Shown here: piece after piece, positions 1 through 10,197 of the stretch
How the letters are laid out: every line of letters starts with the position of its first letter
Position numbering within the stretch: position 1 is the first letter of the stretch
Source: Sphacelaria rigidula
Lineage: Eukaryota; Phaeophyceae; Sphacelariales
Length of the DNA: 20,970 bases
NCBI GenBank assembly: GCA_964200075.2
Contig: CAXNAA020000477.1
Coordinates: 1 to 20,970 of the forward strand
Direction: 5' to 3'
Notes under the pieces: model-generated
What the model saw: only the letters and a program-made list of their open reading frames with translations
Database searches by the model: none
What the model was told of the DNA's origin: nothing
Program-made: the position numbers and the translations under genes

Positions 1-208
1 GAAGGATGTCTGACGAACTTAAGAGCCTCTTTTTTCGTGCAACCAAATACCCCCCCCCCTATCGTAGGATGACTCTACCGCGTAGCCAAGGAGGAACCGG
101 ACTGCATCCATCAACAAAAAGGTTTAGCAGATTCAGGCAATTCAGCGATGACTAACGCCTTCCAGCGCTCGATGATCAACTTTCCCGGACTTCCAGTCAT
201 TGTATCAC
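1..208 (-). other. AP-3 sigma intron 3, 5' part, running off the window
   Basis: Follows the donor GTGATAC after FHSDK. No continuation of the sigma protein is found down to position 1, so the last exon(s) lie outside. A C run sits near position 51. Confidence 0.7.
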
Positions 209-3200
209 CTTGTCCGAGTGGAAGATGAGGTCCAGCTCGCAAACGTTCTCGAAGCACTTGTCCAGTGCTTCCACAAATACTGGCGAAGATGAGGGACCAC
301 ATAACCACCGTCACATGACGTCACCGTCGTCGCAGGGAGAGGTTATGCGGAAAAAGAATCACCAAACGTTCAAAGCGACGAGAAATGACAAGGCGAGGGC
401 GGAGAGGTAAATAGCGAACTATTGGCCATATCTCGAGACCAATGGGTGATAGCAGCGCTGCATTATATGGCACTACTAATTCATAGAATGGAGTTTCCAC
501 CCGACAAGGTGGTCGAACGCGTGATACCTTCAGCACAAGAGAAGCAATTTTCCCAGGTCCACCTACTCTCACGCACCTTGAGTTCATGTCGAAAAAATCA
601 TACCTATACACACGACTGCGTGCGCAATTGTAGTACCTCTTTCACACGTGAAATAATTAGTGTTTGGTAGGGAAACTCAAGAGCTCATCACACACACACA
701 CACACACCAACTTGATGCAGATGGAATAAGAAATCTAACTCGGTGCGTTTCGCGCTCACCCTGCACAAGGTCCAGGATGCCGAGATCGCTCTCCTGGGAA
801 TCTACGGCGAAAACGAAGTACAACGTCGCATAGTGACGGTATATGAGTTTTGTGCCCTCTCCCCACTCCGGAATGATGCCCTCCAAGTAATTGCAAAACG
901 AGTCGGGTCGCTGCGCCACCTGCTGAAATATACGCTGTATCACGCTCTTCTGCGCTTCTTCGCCCACCTAGATGGATACCCACGTCAAATTGCGGTCAAT
1001 CGATGGGGAAGTTGATCGTAAGTAAAACGCGGCGGATAACGCATCACATGCGCCATGTGTGAGGAACCCATATAGGGATACCCGTATAGGGATGAGATAG
1101 TACGCCATACATGAGTGTCAACCGTACCTGGGGCCGCGACATGAAAAACGTAACCGTACGTAAGATAATGCTCTAGTCGTAAAGGGCCTCCTGTAACACA
1201 CTTGGTATACTCTACTGTCTCATTCATTACGCCAAGAGCGGGCGATGTACGGGTAAGCGATGATCGTGGGGGTGCACATGGGGGGGGGGGGGGGACCGGA
1301 GAGGGGGATGGGCAACTATGGAGCTTGGTGTCAAACATCACGGACGTAGCGCTGAATCCACTGTGCTGTATCGCTTGCGCCGGTGGGATTTCGATGAGGC
1401 TTAACTCGTCGGTCACCAGGCTCTCTCAAATAGATCCTAGGTGAAACACGGCACACAGGAGGTGTTTTTTTTTTCGCGACAACGCCTGGTACGAAGTATC
1501 GAGGAGCAAAATCGCGTCTGCATGGCGCAGAATACTCAAGCACCCCCGTTCTTTCACGCAATAACCGTCTTGTTGCGTGCTTTTTTTCTTGACTGACTGC
1601 AAAGGCACACACGCATAGAGCGCCGCTTGCATGTGCATTTGAACGCTGAGTGGTTCCACGACAGGGGTGCACAGTTCTTTTCTGAGGCTCTGCACTGTCA
1701 GAGCCTCTCGATGACGAACATCTGGATCATAGTGTGCAGCCTCAGAAAACGTTTGGACTACTGTATAAAGTGCTGCCTCTACTGTAGAATCACTCCGCTG
1801 CCACAGCCTCGTCGTAGTTAAACGATTGTATCTGTGTGTGCTGTCATGCTTGTGAACACTTCGGCGCTCATGCCTTTGTTGTGAGGTCTCTGGTGTTGTG
1901 AACACGCGATTGGCGCGGGCACTCAGTCTCAAGACAGGCAGCCATAAGTCCAACGACTACTGCTGAAATTGTGCCGCGTCATTTCACCCAGACTCGACTG
2001 TTGCACATGTGCAGTCTCTTAGCATCACCTACACGTTATTTACGCACGGGGTCATGACTGTGCACACAGCTGCGCGGCTACACCGACATCCGGCACCGCG
2101 ATAGGGCAACGTTCATGCAGAGATACGTCAAATCCGTTTGCTCGATTCGCGTGATACTTGGTGCAAAAGCTTTATCCATGCTTCAATCTGAAAGGGAGAG
2201 CATCACCTCATGGCATGTCTTGGTTTTATTAATAGTATGGTACGCGGTTCATCTCGATTTCAGGATGGTTCCCATATCCCGAACTCCCCCAACAAAACCC
2301 ACCCGCTTTCAGGTTGCACCGCGGGGCTGTCATCCGGAATGATCGCACCAAAGGAAGGCTTGGCGTCGGCGGGGTTACAGTTTGAGACAGCCGCCTACTC
2401 CAGACGCGGGTTCTGACCGCGGTACACTTCTCCGGATGACACGCCCGTCAGAAAGGGGATAAGATATGTGAAAGCTTTTGTGTACCGTATGGCAGAAATG
2501 CGATGAGCACCCAAATGTTGTAGGCGTCTCTATTAGCAGTAAGAACGGTGCTCCGTCTCAAAAGGGATGCGTGGTTAACGGTCGAATGATTAAGGCAAGC
2601 AACAGTTGAGTGCACCCATTGTCTTAGATGGGCAATGTACTCGTTGGCCTCTGCCCTCTGGCGGAAAAATGCAGATGCGGTTTGCATGCGAATGGTGAAA
2701 CAGGGCGCACACCCTGCGTTGCTGCGGTTTTTGTCTGTACTGACAGTTGTATCACTATGCCGTCCCCACTTGGTTGCACGAATGCAGATACAAGCGAATG
2801 TGTCGACGCGGGCTTTCGATGTCCCACACACCAAATCTGAAACCACGTATTAGCACAGCATCGTAGTTTCTGCTGCTGCGTATAAGGGCAAGGAGACATC
2901 TCCACGCATCCACGACTTTACAGCGAGGTGCAATTCAGTACAACACTGTGCAGTTTTTTTCAACTATTTCGTCTACGCAAAAACCATGCAACTTGTACAC
3001 ACCGAATTGTGTTGTAGGGTACGGAAGGGATGCAGCAGGTACTTTCCTTGATACTTTTCGTGTTGCGGTAGTTGCGCCGTACAGTTTTGCGCCGGCCATC
3101 AATATATTTTTAATACACTTCAAAGTGCCCCCGTTAATATGTAGATGATAAGTACACCAATGACGTGATATCTGCCTCAAATGCAACCCACAGCAAAAAT

Positions 3201-5427
3201 GTGATGTGCACCGAAAGTGTAATTTGAGGCCCAGAGAGCTTGAGATCATCAGTGAGAGCGATGTGCGGCGAAACTGCTGTGGTTATTATGTTACTTTTAG
3301 TGAACGTCTCAGCAACATCTGCTCAAACACCCGGTACAGAATTGACGGTATCTCTACTCACACAGCACCTAATGCGACAACTCAAGTGGCTGTGCATAGC
3401 TAAGACACATGCACACGAGTGCATCAAGTTTCAGCGTGATGTGCTGTTGCCGCAAATGAAAAAGCTAGGGTAAAGGTGAAACCACGGAACAGCAAAGTAT
3501 CACGTCATCTTGTGAGGCGACGAGCAAAATCTTGGGCTTGAACGATAGCTGGTGGCATGCCCTACTTGTGCATGAAGTAACAGCATATGTTATGCAGGAG
3601 AGCGCAAGTATCGTGCAATCGCATTTCGGATTCCAGAATGGAAAATGACCATCGCATTGTACAGTATTGGCCTCTCTTTTGCCAGCAGTCGGAAATACAG
3701 ACTGGGCCGCCGAAGAAGCGGATTTTCCGTCAGTCGGTTCTAACTGACGATCTATCGCGAGTTGTACCTACCATGACACATCGTGGTAACATGCAAATCA
3801 ACGCGCGTCTTTCACTTCACGTAGCACTACGATCTGGCAAGTTCCCATCGAACGACATACCAAACTGTAGTCAGCTGCAAAGTGTAGAAAGTTGAGACTG
3901 GCAAGTGCGGCGGAATTAGGGGGGGAAACTGCTGAAATCGCATTTTCGGTTACAGTCGGTTGTGCCGCGGCCGCAAGGTGATGGTGCTGCACAAGTTGTG
4001 GTTGTACAACAATGCATGTCGTACTGTAGGCGCGCAGTGTCTGAGATGTCACGCAGACGAGACCTTCAGCGCGCCAAGGCGTCTGGTACTAGTGTGCGAA
4101 TCGGTGAGCAGTGGGTAAACAAAGCTTGTAGGAAGAGTCAGAGTTTCGGCTGAGGTTGCTGTACTCTAAGAGCAAGTCAACCGGTTCCTAACAGAAAATC
4201 GCGGTTGCGCTGGTCAATTTTGAGTCGTTTGCCATGAAATTTCAACAAGATGTACATGAGGTGTGTGCAAAGCCCCTATCGTTTCCCCTTCATTTTTCTT
4301 CCCCTCATAAATTATTGATGATCGAAATTTCGGAACAATTTTATTCGGTACAAAATCGTCGACAACTCATCGAAAAAAAAAATCAGAGGGCGACAATAGA
4401 GTCTTTGCAACATACCTCATGCGCATCGTTTCAAAATTTCGTGGAAAAAGACTTGAAAATGAACAGCATGACCGCATTTCATTTTTTCGTGGCTGGTCCA
4501 TCTCCACGTAGGAACCGGTCTCCGACACGAACACGCGATTATGCAGCTCAATTTTGAATCGCGTTTTATGAAATTTCGACACGATGTACAGGACATGTGT
4601 GCGAAGATTCTGTCATCTGCCCCCTACATGGTTTGTTTTTTCTCCGTGAGTTATTGGCAACTAAATATTTCAGAACAGTTTTTTTAAACTAAATTGTGAA
4701 ATAAGAAGAAAAAAGCAGGGGGCAGATGATGGAGTCTTTGCCCATACGTCCTGTATATCGTGTCAAATTTCATAGGAAACGACTCATAATTGAGCTGCAT
4801 AATAATCGCGTGTTCACATCCCTGTCCGCGTCTCGGGCTGCCCAGCCTGTATCAATCGTCAGTTTGTAGGCTGCAATAGGTAAACTTAAGCGGAAGTTTA
4901 TGGCGGAAGTACCCATGGACATGGCTTATAGTTGGAGGTCATTTTGACGGTGGTTTCATCTTCATCAAGTCTGCTCACCCCACCATGCATCGTTTTCGAT
5001 ATGGGCAATAAAAAACGTGACATTGAACCAGGCCCAGAACAAGATCGTACCGCCCGTCACGATATCATGGTGAATGACAGCTAAATCTGTCACCTGTGTG
5101 CCCTGTGGCGTCGGAGATGTATGTTGTCATGGCGTTTTGTTGCACTGCGCCAAGTGGATACTTTCAAGACGGCTAGAGGAACACCCTATAAGGGCATATG
5201 TGCTAGATGACACACACCGATCAAAGCATCGCTATGAGGCCCCTTTTCGCGGAGCTGGCACATCCGCGGAGCACCGAGAGCGGAGGAAAGCCGAATGCAC
5301 AGGCAAACTTGGGGGTATTGTAGTACTTGCTTTCCATAACAGCCCCATGCTCACTCACAACTGTTTGGTAGAACTTGACCAGCCGTGGCTTTCCATGGTT
5401 ATTTACAATAATCACTCCTCGAATCAT
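209..5427 (-). CDS. AP3S1: AP-3 adaptor complex sigma (small) subunit, 5' exons, partial at left edge
   Basis: Small subunit of the AP-3 clathrin-adaptor-like complex, which sorts cargo from Golgi/endosomes to vacuole or lysosome-type organelles. Exons on the minus strand are 5427-5359 (phase 0), 967-760 (phase 0 in, phase 1 out) and 279-209 (phase 0 out). Together they give about 116 of the usual 160-190 residues. Exon 1 carries the family N-terminus NNHGKPRLVKFYQ. Exon 2 carries CNYLEG, YRHYATLYFVFAVDSQ and LGILDLVQ. Exon 3 carries LDKCFENVCELDLIFH. NNHGKPRL and the HYATLYFVF/LGILDL stretch point to AP-3 sigma rather than AP-1 or AP-2. Donors read GTGAGT, GTGAGC and GTGATA in 5'-3' order, and acceptors are ctag and ccag. 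All phases join without a gap against the remembered family. The remaining C-terminal exon(s), expected to contain the MGG..LETN-type stretch, lie beyond the left edge. Intron 1 is 4.4 kb, intron 2 is 480 bp. Only the boundary choice at 967 is slightly uncertain. Confidence 0.93.
280..759 (-). other. AP-3 sigma intron 2
   Basis: Intron between the phase-1 donor after LGILDLVQ and the ccag acceptor before the LDKCFENVCELDLIFH exon. It contains a CA dinucleotide microsatellite (689-707, plus strand). No other structure was noticed. Confidence 0.85.
689..707. repeat. CA microsatellite
   Basis: Uninterrupted CA dinucleotides inside AP-3 sigma intron 2. Confidence 0.95.
1280..1294. repeat. G homopolymer
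   Basis: Fifteen consecutive G bases in AP-3 sigma intron 1. Length may be affected by sequencing error. Confidence 0.9.
2544..2612 (+). repeat. Dispersed repeat, copy A
   Basis: About 68 bases sharing the order gctccgtctc / aaagggatgcgtgg / ggcaagcaac with copies at 12352-12428 (minus), 15430-15480 (minus), 15747-15813 (plus) and 20433-20511 (minus). Unlike several others, this copy has no long C-rich tract after it. It lies in AP-3 sigma intron 1, antisense to the gene. Confidence 0.75.
4190..4490. mobile_element. Foldback (MITE-like) element 1
   Basis: Long imperfect inverted repeat. The left arm (about 4193-4272, containing gagtcgtttgccatgaaatt and catgaggtgtg) is mirrored by the right arm at about 4403-4486 as its reverse complement, with scattered mismatches and small gaps. 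The central part is A/T-rich. No transposase frame is present, so it would be non-autonomous. The arms share core sequence with element 2 just downstream. It could alternatively be the template of a long hairpin RNA. Confidence 0.7.
4515..4838. mobile_element. Foldback (MITE-like) element 2
   Basis: Second long imperfect inverted repeat. The left arm (about 4525-4626: acacgcgatt, gcagctcaatt, gaaatttcgacacgatgtac, catctgcccc) pairs with the right arm (about 4716-4830: ggggcagatgatg, tatcgtgtcaaatttcat, aattgagctgc, aatcgcgtgtt). The arms are better preserved and longer than in element 1, and the two elements share the gaaattt/tgagtcg/gtgtgcraag core and a similar centre (ttattgrn... to ...cagaacagttt). 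No coding capacity is seen. Confidence 0.75.
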
Positions 5428-6000
5428 CTCTGCACCTTGCCCTTTCCCACTGCCCTTGGTGCTCTCCTGTCTTGTCGCCCAACGTGGACTACACTAGGGC
5501 GAAGTATTCACCATAGTTTGCCGCGGTCTTGGGCTATTCGAGCTGCTTGATTTTTTCATATTTCACCTTCACTTGCCACAATTCAGACCCGCTATTTGAA
5601 AAGAGAATATCTCCTGTCGGCAAAGGCAAAATCAGCGATAAAGACACAGAGACTTCCTACAGCATGAAGTTACCAAGAATAAACCATAGACCATGGGGCT
5701 GGGAGGTTATGCTTGCACACATAAGCAAACTACTGAAGCAACCGACTACCCTCTCACAGATTTGGAATATGACATTATTTGTTACATCGGTGTCGCAAAA
5801 CAGTCCGCACCCTAAGAGCAACGTGGGTTGGGGCCGTGCTCTTGACAACTCCCGTTGTGACCTCAGTTCTGACTGTGTGCCGCATAACCAGAGATACACA
5901 AGAAGATCTACTGATTCTGAGAGCACGAAAAAATATGTCTCATGCACCAGCACATCGAAAATCTGCCAAAGCTCGAGCGAACGCCAGGCAAACCCGCCAC
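5428..6000. promoter_or_regulatory. Interval between divergent AP-3 sigma and IWR1 genes
   Basis: The two start codons face away from each other across 573 bases, so both 5' leaders and promoters should lie here. I see no convincing TATA box or other core element. An in-frame ATG at 5935 is an alternative IWR1 start. Function is inferred from position only. Confidence 0.45.
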
Positions 6001-9000
6001 ATGGCAACCCGGACAGCCACGCCGGCCCCGCATCAGGTCATCCTCAGGGTAAAGCGCAAACGGTCAGATGTCGCCGTGGACAGCTTGCTGGTCGCTGCCA
6101 CAGAGGATGAAGGAGACGAACAGCAGAAAACCGCGGGATTCCTGCGTCACAATAAGCGACGTGCCACCACCAGGACCGGAAACATAGAAGAGACCATGGC
6201 CTCTCTAACCTTGGACCGAACCAACGGCAATATAAACAACTCTGCAGATGCGGGAGATCGGCATGGGGGCGCTGAGGGCGGCATGGACGCTCCGAAGCAG
6301 AAGTTAGTCTACAAACGGGTACGAACGACGGAATCCGATGGATCCTCTTCGATAGTTCGTAGAAGAACATCAGAGAAAGCACGAGAAGGGCAGGAACAGA
6401 CAGGTGATGATGTGGGTGTTCCTCGACAGGCCACAACAGCAGCGACGAGGGGTCCTGGCTCAGGCGCCGCCGGAGGAGGGGAGGGTCATCTAGACGCTCT
6501 CCTTCGAGATGCGGGCACCAAAGCCAACACCTGTAGTGTCGGGTCAAATAATTTATCTTCGACAATGAGCGACATTATGAATTATCTGGAGGTCAGGCGC
6601 ATCAAGGCGAAAGGCGTGGCAGCGGCCACGAGCGATGCCGTTGCCCGACGGCCTGGTGATGATAATGATGGTGGAGACGGCCCGCGATTGACGTCGGCAG
6701 GTATGGTGGCGAGGTCATCAGGGGCGGACCTTCATGTGATAGATTTGCACCCTATTGCGGCACCTGTTCACCAAATGGTCGCGGCAAAAGGCGCGCATGG
6801 CGCTGATCTGGGGGGCGATGGGCGTCGAGTTCAGGGCGCTGCCCCAGTGCTGAACCCTGTAGAGAGGCGGATGGACGAAGCAATTTTCAAGGTGCCGTAC
6901 GGCGTTCTCGCTTTATAGCGAAAAAAAAATGATCAAGCGCGTCAACTTTTTGAACGTTGAGCTGTAGGTTACTGATCGTAGATCATGGAGACTTTTGCCC
7001 TTTGCATCTGCGTTATAGTCATTTACCACACCATCCCTTCCCGCTCATCGACAACATCACACGGGACGGGGATTCTTTTTCACAGACAATTTCATTCACA
7101 AAGGAACTTCTTTTGATAAATCCAGGCGGCCCGCTGGCGATTTTCTTGTGTTGTTCTTGCTCCTGTGTCACAAGCCCATATCCTCACACCCAACAACTCC
7201 GTACAGATGGTGATGATCAGGGACAACTCCCTTACATAACGAATCAACACATTTGCCGTAGTGGTCTACCGACTCCCAGAGCATGGTGTGGACCGCCGCC
7301 ATCCTGTTCCTACCGATGTTGACGTCACGGTGATACGTGTTCGTATTGTTTGTGCCTCGATTGCATATATATGGAATATCCACCTGTATCGAGAACGGTC
7401 TGAAAAAATGACACCAGTCACCGGTCACATCGACGGCGGTAGCAGGATGACGGCCACGATCCAGACCTTTTTCCATAGATCGCTCCGGTAAGTGTATCGG
7501 TATATTATACAAGAGAGCTAATTCCCATCATCGTCATGTGTGGCAAGTTGCAAGCTAAGAGGATGGGGGCTGTGACACAGCGGCATGGAAACACACAACA
7601 GAAACGCAATGCGGGCCGATCGAGAAGTCGAAGTGACGGGAAATCTACATCTCCACAAGATATGACCCCAATCCACCTACACCTTCCCACCATTTTCACG
7701 ACCCAAATTCCCTCTTCAGGCGTTTCGATCAGGTGACATGTCAGGCGTACGGGAAGTTGTCGCCTCATCCCCTGCCGTGGTCAACTACCGACGCCGACTA
7801 GGCGACGGCACAACCGCGCTCATGGCCGCCGCATTTCACGGTGACCTGCAAACCGTCCGCCACCTGTTGTCATTGGGCGCGAAGGCAAGTTTAGTGGACG
7901 AAGGGGACAAAAGCGCCGCGCTAATCGCAGGAATGCGCGGTCACCGCGGGTGCTTCGCCGAGCTACAGCGCACTGCCGACGAAGAGAATGCTCGTTCTTC
8001 TTTCTCGACTAGTGGACAAAAGCATGGCGGTGGCAAAGGTGGAATGCGGGGGAAGCGCGCGGATAATCGTGGCGGCGGCGAAGGCGACGGTGGTGGTGTA
8101 GGTGGTGAGTTTGTGTACGATCTGTACTGTTTCGAACCTCCCGTTGCGCCAGGCGCACGGCGATTCAACGGACAGGATGGCGTGACGATAAGTGGCACAC
8201 ACGCTTGTGGGCAGAAGGATCTGGATCGAAGAGATTGCGGCGTATGTGGAGGAGATGCGGTGAGTTTCTGAATCCCTACTTCGCTGTCAGTGCTTTTTGT
8301 TTTCCCGCCATACTTTCAACACCACTTCTTCCCCGAGACGAGTCTAACGCCTTCAGGGATCAACCCATCTCTCCCCCGGTGCCTACCCTGTGTTTTATAT
8401 ATCGAGCATTTGATCAGCGTTCCCGCAAGCCATCGACTGTCGCTGATTGCGTTGTTAGCTCACGTTTTCACGCTTTCCACGACGGGAAACAGCGCCCTCA
8501 CTATCGGGATTCGGACCCATCACTCCGCCCGAACGGGGTGTGGTGGCTTCAGTCCAATAATGTGATGTCAATCTTCGAAATATGTACGTGAACTGTTTGT
8601 TCGTAACATAGTATGCCGTAGGTTTTCACTGTCTGCCTGTTTTTGCGGGGCATGTGATTTTTGCCATGTTTGTAGCTATGCCCTTTGCGCCAGTGTTTTC
8701 CTGTACTAACTATGTGATAGATACAAGCGGCCATTACATTGCCTCTCCCCGAAGTGCTCGTTCGGATCCGACCTCCAGACGAGAACGAAAGTTGTAAAAG
8801 GGACAATACTCGAACCCCAATATCGTCCTCCCGTCACATTTTCTCGGAGCACTCAATACACTGCTATCTCTACGTTTCTACCCCGGCCACTCAGACACCG
8901 CAGAAGCCTTCACCAGGAGTTCCCGTTGTCCGGTTGTCGGGCATCGGGCCCATTGACACCAACGCAGTCGGGACCGCAGGTGCTGAAGGATTAGAATTAA

Positions 9001-10197
9001 AATTTGAACACGATTCTGACTGGAGCCAGCTCGGGGATGATGAAAACGGAGATGATCCCGACTCCAACTCTGAGGGATACCATGGCAACGACTACCCCGA
9101 GGTATTGATACCTGCTCTGGTTGGCGCTACACTTCTCAGCACTCGTGTATAACAGAAAAGCAGGGCACATCTGTTACTTTTGTTGATGTATCATCTTGCC
9201 GCCATCGATTAAAACAGTGATGAGTCAGCTGTGCTCGTTGGGGCGAGATTGTTGAGGCGTCTCGAGGGTCTGTGTGGATTGGAGTTGCGTGTGATACTCT
9301 ACATGCACATCCTTGGGCCGGAACAGTTTGCATTCATTGAATTTGTTGATCGATTATCGTACCTAAACCGACCCCCCAGGGATCCAGACGTGGTCACAAA
9401 TTAATTCAAGTCTGGAAAGGAAGTCGACCATGTTCCATGAGGCCCCAGTGGAATTCGTGCACAAGCACCCTCCGACAGCGTTCGATATTGTTGGCGAAAT
9501 CAAATTCCAACACTGCCCGTAGCAACGATCATCATCCGACGCGCGCAAGGTTTGCCTAGCTACGAGTGTAGTCTGTTGGTCCAGAGCTGTGGGATCTCCT
9601 GCTGTGCACTATCGTCCGTTGTTTGGTTGCTCTGCCTTTTGATGATGTTGCTTCATCTTTTTGCCTTTCCCCGTGCAATCCCAGGACGAGGACGATGCCG
9701 TTAACGAGGAAGTGGGCTATCTGCACGGCGGATCTTCATGCGATTCAGAGGTCGGGAGCAGCAGCGCCGGTACCCTGAGTAGCGACGACGGGCAACAAAC
9801 GAACCGCCAGCGTCGAACCTTGAAAAGTGTGTATGGCAACATCGGACGGGGCAACGATCATTGCACTAGTAGTTTCAGTGGCGGAGCGGCCTCTCAGGAG
9901 TTCAGTTTTGCAATGGATGTGACGGGTCGCCGCATGGGGGCGTCTTCGCTGCTGAGCGCAGCGTCGGGAATGCAGGATCGTGATGGTAAAGCCGCTGGCA
10001 TTTTCGGAGGTGGAGCGTTCGGCAACAGTGCAGCTGGTGCAAAAGCAGAAGTGTTCGCGTGGGACCCTGTGCGTGCCAGTGCGCATGGTCAAGAAAGTGG
10101 GGTTATGGTGCAAGCTGAGCTGCACGGTGGCGGTGACGATATGGATGAGGTTCTTGATTCGGGTAATGATGGTGATGGTGAGGACCACTGGCTTTAG
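6001..10197 (+). CDS. IWR1: Iwr1/SLC7A6OS-type RNA polymerase II nuclear localization protein with ankyrin-like insert, four exons
   Basis: Iwr1 binds assembled RNA polymerase II and, through a nuclear localisation signal, directs its import into the nucleus. Exons are 6001-6891, 7720-8259, 8895-9101 (or 8721-9101) and 9685-10197, all joined in phase 0. Exon 1 opens with the family signature VILRVKRKRSD (residues about 12-22) and ends LNPVERRMDEAIFK. Exon 2 continues AFRSGDM, then two ankyrin-like units (DGTTALMAAAFHGDLQTVRH, LLSLGAKA, AGMRGHRGCF) and the Iwr1 core EFVYDLYCFEPP. Exon 3 has VPVVRLSG, HDSDWSQLGDDE and the hallmark DPDSNSEGYHGNDYPE. Exon 4 is a Gly/Ser-rich acidic tail ending GDGEDHWL. 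About 716-774 residues is far longer than the usual 300-430. The start at 6001 puts RVKRKR near the N-terminus as in the family; ATG 5935 is in frame and possible. The acceptor of exon 3 is ambiguous: 8721 has a TACTAAC-type branch site, 8895 has a long pyrimidine tract. Confidence 0.88.
6892..7719 (+). other. IWR1 intron 1
   Basis: Donor AAG/GTGCCG after DEAIFK and acceptor ccctcttcag before AFRSGDM, phase 0 on both sides. It contains a 76-codon open frame ending at a GTAAGTG donor-like site (7490), but no exon is required here because the flanking protein reads continuously. Confidence 0.8.
8260..8894 (+). other. IWR1 intron 2 (3' end uncertain: 8720 or 8894)
   Basis: Strong donor GTGAGT at 8260. 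The 3' end is either gatag at 8720, preceded by ctgtactaac, or ctcag at 8894, preceded by a pyrimidine-rich run. Both keep phase 0. The extra 58 residues gained with the earlier acceptor look little like the family, so the later site is slightly preferred. Confidence 0.55.
9102..9684 (+). other. IWR1 intron 3
   Basis: Donor GAG/GTATTG directly after NDYPE. Acceptor gcaatcccag before DEDDAVNEE, phase 0. Nothing else recognisable inside. Confidence 0.85.

Larger units (their letters stand above)
968..5358 (-). other. AP-3 sigma intron 1 (4.4 kb), repeat-rich
   Basis: Non-coding stretch between AP-3 sigma exons 1 and 2. The protein alignment is continuous across it, so no missing exon is implied. 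It holds a 15-base G run at 1280-1294, one copy of the dispersed C-tailed repeat near 2544-2612, a 10-bp inverted pair (GTCATCCGGA at 2329-2338 and its complement at 2431-2440), and two foldback elements at about 4190-4838. Open frames of 60-175 codons occur on both strands but show no recognisable motif and overlap one another. I see nothing else in it. Confidence 0.8.

Noticed and set aside
743-1015. 90-codon plus-strand frame
   Set aside because: Mirror of AP-3 sigma exon 2, whose minus-strand protein is strongly conserved.
1426-1953. 175-codon minus-strand open frame
   Set aside because: Lies inside AP-3 sigma intron 1, runs through a homopolymer, and shows no motif or compositional sign of coding.
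2624-2905. Overlapping 70-130-codon frames on both strands, one Cys-rich
   Set aside because: Every frame is open here, none has a motif, and the area is intronic next to a dispersed repeat.
5074-5550. 158-codon plus-strand open frame
   Set aside because: Antisense to the confirmed AP-3 sigma first exon and without family resemblance.
7261-7491. Plus-strand frame ending at a GTAAGTG donor-like site in IWR1 intron 1
   Set aside because: The protein reads continuously from DEAIFK to AFRSGDM, so an exon here is not needed; it could only be an alternative exon.
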